Below are positions 5,316-7,415 of a stretch of DNA of 7,415 bases, one piece after another. A program made the translations under genes and the position numbers. The stretch's first letter is position 1. The number at the start of each line of letters is the position of its first letter. Under the pieces are notes generated by a model that saw nothing but the letters and a program-made list of their open reading frames with translations, was not told the DNA's origin and did not search any database. Source of the DNA: Candidatus Methylomirabilota bacterium (GTDB lineage: Bacteria > Methylomirabilota > Methylomirabilia > Methylomirabilales > 2-02-FULL-66-22); assembly GCA_016208645.1 (NCBI GenBank), contig JACQXP010000397.1, forward strand, positions 1 to 7,415, written 5' to 3'.

Positions 5316-7130
5316 TTACGACGCGCACTCGCCCGGGCCCGTCTCGACGCGGAAGCGCTCGGTCCCACCCCAGTCGAGGTACTTATCCGGCGCCTCGGCC
5401 TGGGCCGGCAGGTCGGTCAAATCCTTCACCGCATCGCGGACCTTGGGCACGCCGACGCGCTCCACGAAGGCCTCGAATTTCTCGCCTTCGAGTCGCTCCG
5501 CCTGCCACAGGTCCAGCAGCCGGCCCACCAGCGCGGGCGCATTCTTCGCCGGGACCTTGAGCGCAGGCCGGGCGTAGCGCGTCCCGTCCAGGTTGAGCGA
5601 CGCGCCGAGGAACACCTGGTAGGTCGGGACCTGCTGCCGGTCGAACTCCTTCGACCCTCCGGAGAAGCCGATCCCCGCGATGTGGTGGTGCCCGCAGGAG
5701 TTGGGGCACCCCGAGATCTTGATCCGGATCCCGGCCTCGTCGGCCAGGTGCGCGTGGCCGTTCTGGAAGATCTCGCCGATAGCCAGGGCGAGTCCCCGGG
5801 ACGAGGTGATGCCGAGCTGGCAGGTGTCCGCTCCGGGGCAGGCGGTGATGTCGGCGAGGCGATCCGCCGACGGCTCACCCAGGCCCACCCCTTTCAAGAG
5901 GCGGTACACCGCCGACAGGCTGGCATTGGGGACCCAGCGGAAGATGAGGTTCTGCTGGTTCGTCGTCCGGAGCCACCCGTCCGCGAACTGGCGCGCCACG
6001 AAGGCCAGCACCCGCAACTGCTGGGCCGTCACATCCCCCAGCGTCAGGCGGACGGACGCCATGGAATACCCCGCCTGCTTCTGGGGCCGCACGTTCGTGA
6101 TCCACCACCGGCGATACTGGGGATCCCCATTCGGCTCGCCCACATGCTCTGCACCATGGGGGCCAGGCCGCGACGGCTCCGGCGCGACGAGGATCGGCGG
6201 GATCTTGCCGGCCAGGACCGCCCGCAGGCCGTCCCGCTCCTTCAAGACGAGATCCCGGAACTTGTCCATGCCCAGGTTCCGGATCACGAACTTCAGCCGG
6301 GCGAGATTCTTGTTGTCCCGGTTCCCCGTCCGATCGAACACGCGCACGATGGCGGCGACCGTGACCAGCAACTCGTCGGCGGGCGTGAACTCTTCGAGGA
6401 GCTGGGAGACCTGCGGCGACGGGCCCAGCCCTCCCCCGACGTAGAGCCGGAAGCCCACCTGGCTCGTGCCGTTGTCGCGGTGGACGGCGGCCACCGCGCC
6501 GATGTCCTGGATGGGGGCGAGGCCGCAGTGGTCGGAGCATCCGGAGAAGCTGATCTTGAACTTCCGGGGCATGTTCTGGTTCATCGGATTGCGAAGCAGG
6601 AAGCGGGCCGTGGCATCGGCATACGGGGTCACGTCGAACGGCTCGTCCGGGGTCACCCCCGCGTGGGCGCAGGCCGTCACGTTGCGCACCGTGTTGCCGC
6701 AGGCCTCGCGCGTCGTCAGGCCCACCTCTGCCAGCCGCCGCAGCGTGAGCGTCAGGTCCTCCGGCTTCACGAAGTGGAACTGGATGTTCTGGCGGGTGGT
6801 GATGTGCCCGACGCCGCGGGGACTCTGCTCGGCCAGCTCCGCCAACCGCTCGACCTGCCGCGCGGTCAGGCCGCCCCACGGGATCTTCACCCGCACCATG
6901 TGCACGCCTTCCTGGCGCTGGCCATAGACGCCGTGCTGGAGCCGCAATCGCTTGAACTCATCCGGCGTGATCTCACCCCGCCAGAAGCGCCGGACGAAGA
7001 CGTCAAAGGTGTCGATCTCCTGGTCGTTGGCCCAGGAGTCAGGCTCCACCTGGCTCTGCCCGGGAAGCTCTTCGGCTTCGGGGATGTGGAGGTGAGGTCG
7101 CTTCGTTTGGGTCGTCCCATGTTCGCTCAT
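5316..7130 (-). CDS. Siroheme/4Fe-4S nitrite/sulfite reductase (ferredoxin-type, NirA/SirA-like)
   Basis: A 604-residue cytoplasmic enzyme of two homologous halves, each with a ferredoxin-like and a siroheme-binding segment. N-terminal half: GVYGQRQEGVHMVRVKIPWG (67-86), GHITTRQNIQFHFV (108-121), the NVTACAHAG segment (150-158) and FSGCSDHCGLA (195-205). C-terminal half: TTNQQNLIFRWV (389-400) and the four cluster cysteines, Cys431 and Cys437 in TACPGADTCQLG and Cys475 and Cys479 in ISGCPNSCGHHH. It catalyses the six-electron reduction of sulfite to sulfide or nitrite to ammonia; sequence alone does not separate the two. Neighbours (YezD-type protein, YeiH-type exporter) favour sulfite. Tyr69 with Cys143 or Cys154 could form the Tyr-Cys link known in mycobacterial sulfite reductase, but I cannot align that. 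ATG 7130 is chosen over an upstream in-frame start at 7187 because GGGAG lies 5 nt before it and the upstream stretch crosses a hairpin. Confidence 0.93.
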   Translation of the reverse strand: MSEHGTTQTKRPHLHIPEAEELPGQSQVEPDSWANDQEIDTFDVFVRRFWRGEITPDEFKRLRLQHGVYGQRQEGVHMVRVKIPWGGLTARQVERLAELAEQSPRGVGHITTRQNIQFHFVKPEDLTLTLRRLAEVGLTTREACGNTVRNVTACAHAGVTPDEPFDVTPYADATARFLLRNPMNQNMPRKFKISFSGCSDHCGLAPIQDIGAVAAVHRDNGTSQVGFRLYVGGGLGPSPQVSQLLEEFTPADELLVTVAAIVRVFDRTGNRDNKNLARLKFVIRNLGMDKFRDLVLKERDGLRAVLAGKIPPILVAPEPSRPGPHGAEHVGEPNGDPQYRRWWITNVRPQKQAGYSMASVRLTLGDVTAQQLRVLAFVARQFADGWLRTTNQQNLIFRWVPNASLSAVYRLLKGVGLGEPSADRLADITACPGADTCQLGITSSRGLALAIGEIFQNGHAHLADEAGIRIKISGCPNSCGHHHIAGIGFSGGSKEFDRQQVPTYQVFLGASLNLDGTRYARPALKVPAKNAPALVGRLLDLWQAERLEGEKFEAFVERVGVPKVRDAVKDLTDLPAQAEAPDKYLDWGGTERFRVETGPGECAS

Positions 7131-7156
7131 GACGTCTCCCGTGAAGAAAAGGTTGA

Positions 7157-7184
7157 TCCGCCTTCGGCGGAATTGGAATCCAAT
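7157..7184 (-). repeat. Stem-loop pair between yezD and the reductase, related to the one after the reductase
   Basis: TCCGCC (7157-7162) and GGCGGA (7166-7171) form a 6-bp stem with a 3-nt loop, and ATTGG/CCAAT (7172-7176 and 7180-7184) form a second small stem right beside it. On the minus strand this lies 35 nt after the yezD stop, is followed by TCAACCTTTTCTTC, and lies in the leader of the reductase gene. It may be an attenuator, a weak terminator or an RNA-stability element. Bases 7158-7176 match 5252-5270 of the other stem-loop at 17 of 19 positions. Confidence 0.5.
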
Positions 7185-7219
7185 CACGAGGTCGGCGGCC
7201 GTTCGCGGTGCCTCGCCCG

Positions 7220-7390
7220 CTAGGCCAGCCGGACCTTCTCCGTCCTGTCAATTTGCACGACGCGCGAATCCTGGATGACGATCTGAACGTGGCCGTAGCG
7301 CAGGCTGCTGATCGCCTTCACGATCTGCTCGACGATTTCATCATTCTCTGGACGGCCAGCATGCCTGGGAGGAATCGGGGCACCGTTCAT
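7220..7390 (-). CDS. yezD: YezD-family small protein (DUF2292)
   Basis: ATG 7390 to TAG 7220 on the minus strand encodes 56 residues, the usual size of the family. Residues 19-56 carry the family pattern: helix IVEQIVKAISSLRYG, then strands HVQIVIQDSRVVQIDRTEKV and RLA. Compare the general form YGxVxIxIQDGRVVQIxxTEKxR. The first 18 residues are proline-rich and variable. The biochemical role is unknown; the family is typically found next to sulfur-assimilation genes (sulfite reductase, sulfate or sulfonate uptake), which is what follows here, 89 bp downstream. GAGG lies 5 nt before the ATG. It is the first gene of the visible cluster; the promoter should lie in the last 25 bp or beyond the right edge, so I cannot see how the cluster is regulated. 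Confidence 0.88.
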   Translation of the reverse strand: MNGAPIPPRHAGRPENDEIVEQIVKAISSLRYGHVQIVIQDSRVVQIDRTEKVRLA

Positions 7391-7415
7391 TGTTTCCTCA
7401 CTATTCTCTAATCTC

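Noticed and set aside
5682..7223. A 513-codon open frame on the plus strand
   Set aside because: It is antisense to the siroheme reductase, and its translation lacks any fold-like pattern.

Overview
The window is GC-rich bacterial chromosome with high G/C at third codon positions, few spacers inside operons and no eukaryotic features. The gene content (siroheme reductase with a YezD protein, class II/IV-like histone-deacetylase fold enzyme, MazEF pair, stand-alone TIR protein, a short GTTCG-based repeat) would fit an uncultured soil or groundwater bacterium, for example Methylomirabilota/Rokubacteria-like or a deltaproteobacterial relative. That placement is a guess; no marker gene in the window fixes it.

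Layout from left to right. (1) 3-95, plus: the last 30 codons of a gene entering from the left, with a tail resembling the MqnA/MqnD menaquinone enzymes. (2) 96-544: no gene seen. (3) 545-1420, minus: a stand-alone TIR-domain protein, a candidate NAD-cleaving immune effector, with a possible sigma70-type promoter at 1615-1645. (4) about 1421-2188: no intact gene; a short stretch at 1839-1919 reads on the minus strand like the C-terminal end of an IS91/IS801-type transposase, next to a 9-bp inverted repeat. (5) 2189-2760, plus: a ribbon-helix-helix antitoxin and MazF/PemK toxin overlapping by 4 bp, preceded by a very strong Shine-Dalgarno, a promoter-like element and two nested inverted repeats. 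(6) 2905-2970: an 8-bp-periodic GTTCG repeat that inverts on itself. (7) 2988-3908, plus: a histone-deacetylase/AcuC-fold enzyme with a complete zinc site. (8) 7390 down to 3952, minus: a four-gene sulfur (or nitrite) assimilation cluster in the order yezD-like, nitrite/sulfite reductase, a 41-residue one-helix membrane protein, and a YeiH-family putative sulfate exporter.

How the parts fit. The minus-strand cluster is coherent: the siroheme/4Fe-4S reductase reduces sulfite or nitrite in the cytoplasm, YezD-family proteins commonly sit beside sulfur-assimilation genes, and YeiH-family carriers are assigned to sulfur-anion transport. Two closely related stem-loops (17 of 19 bases identical) lie just after the yezD and reductase stop codons, so the four genes may be transcribed together but expressed in steps. 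The 41-residue protein between reductase and transporter looks like a detached first membrane helix of the transporter family and is the least described item here. The TIR gene, the toxin-antitoxin pair and the transposase-like scrap form a small accessory patch between what look like housekeeping genes.
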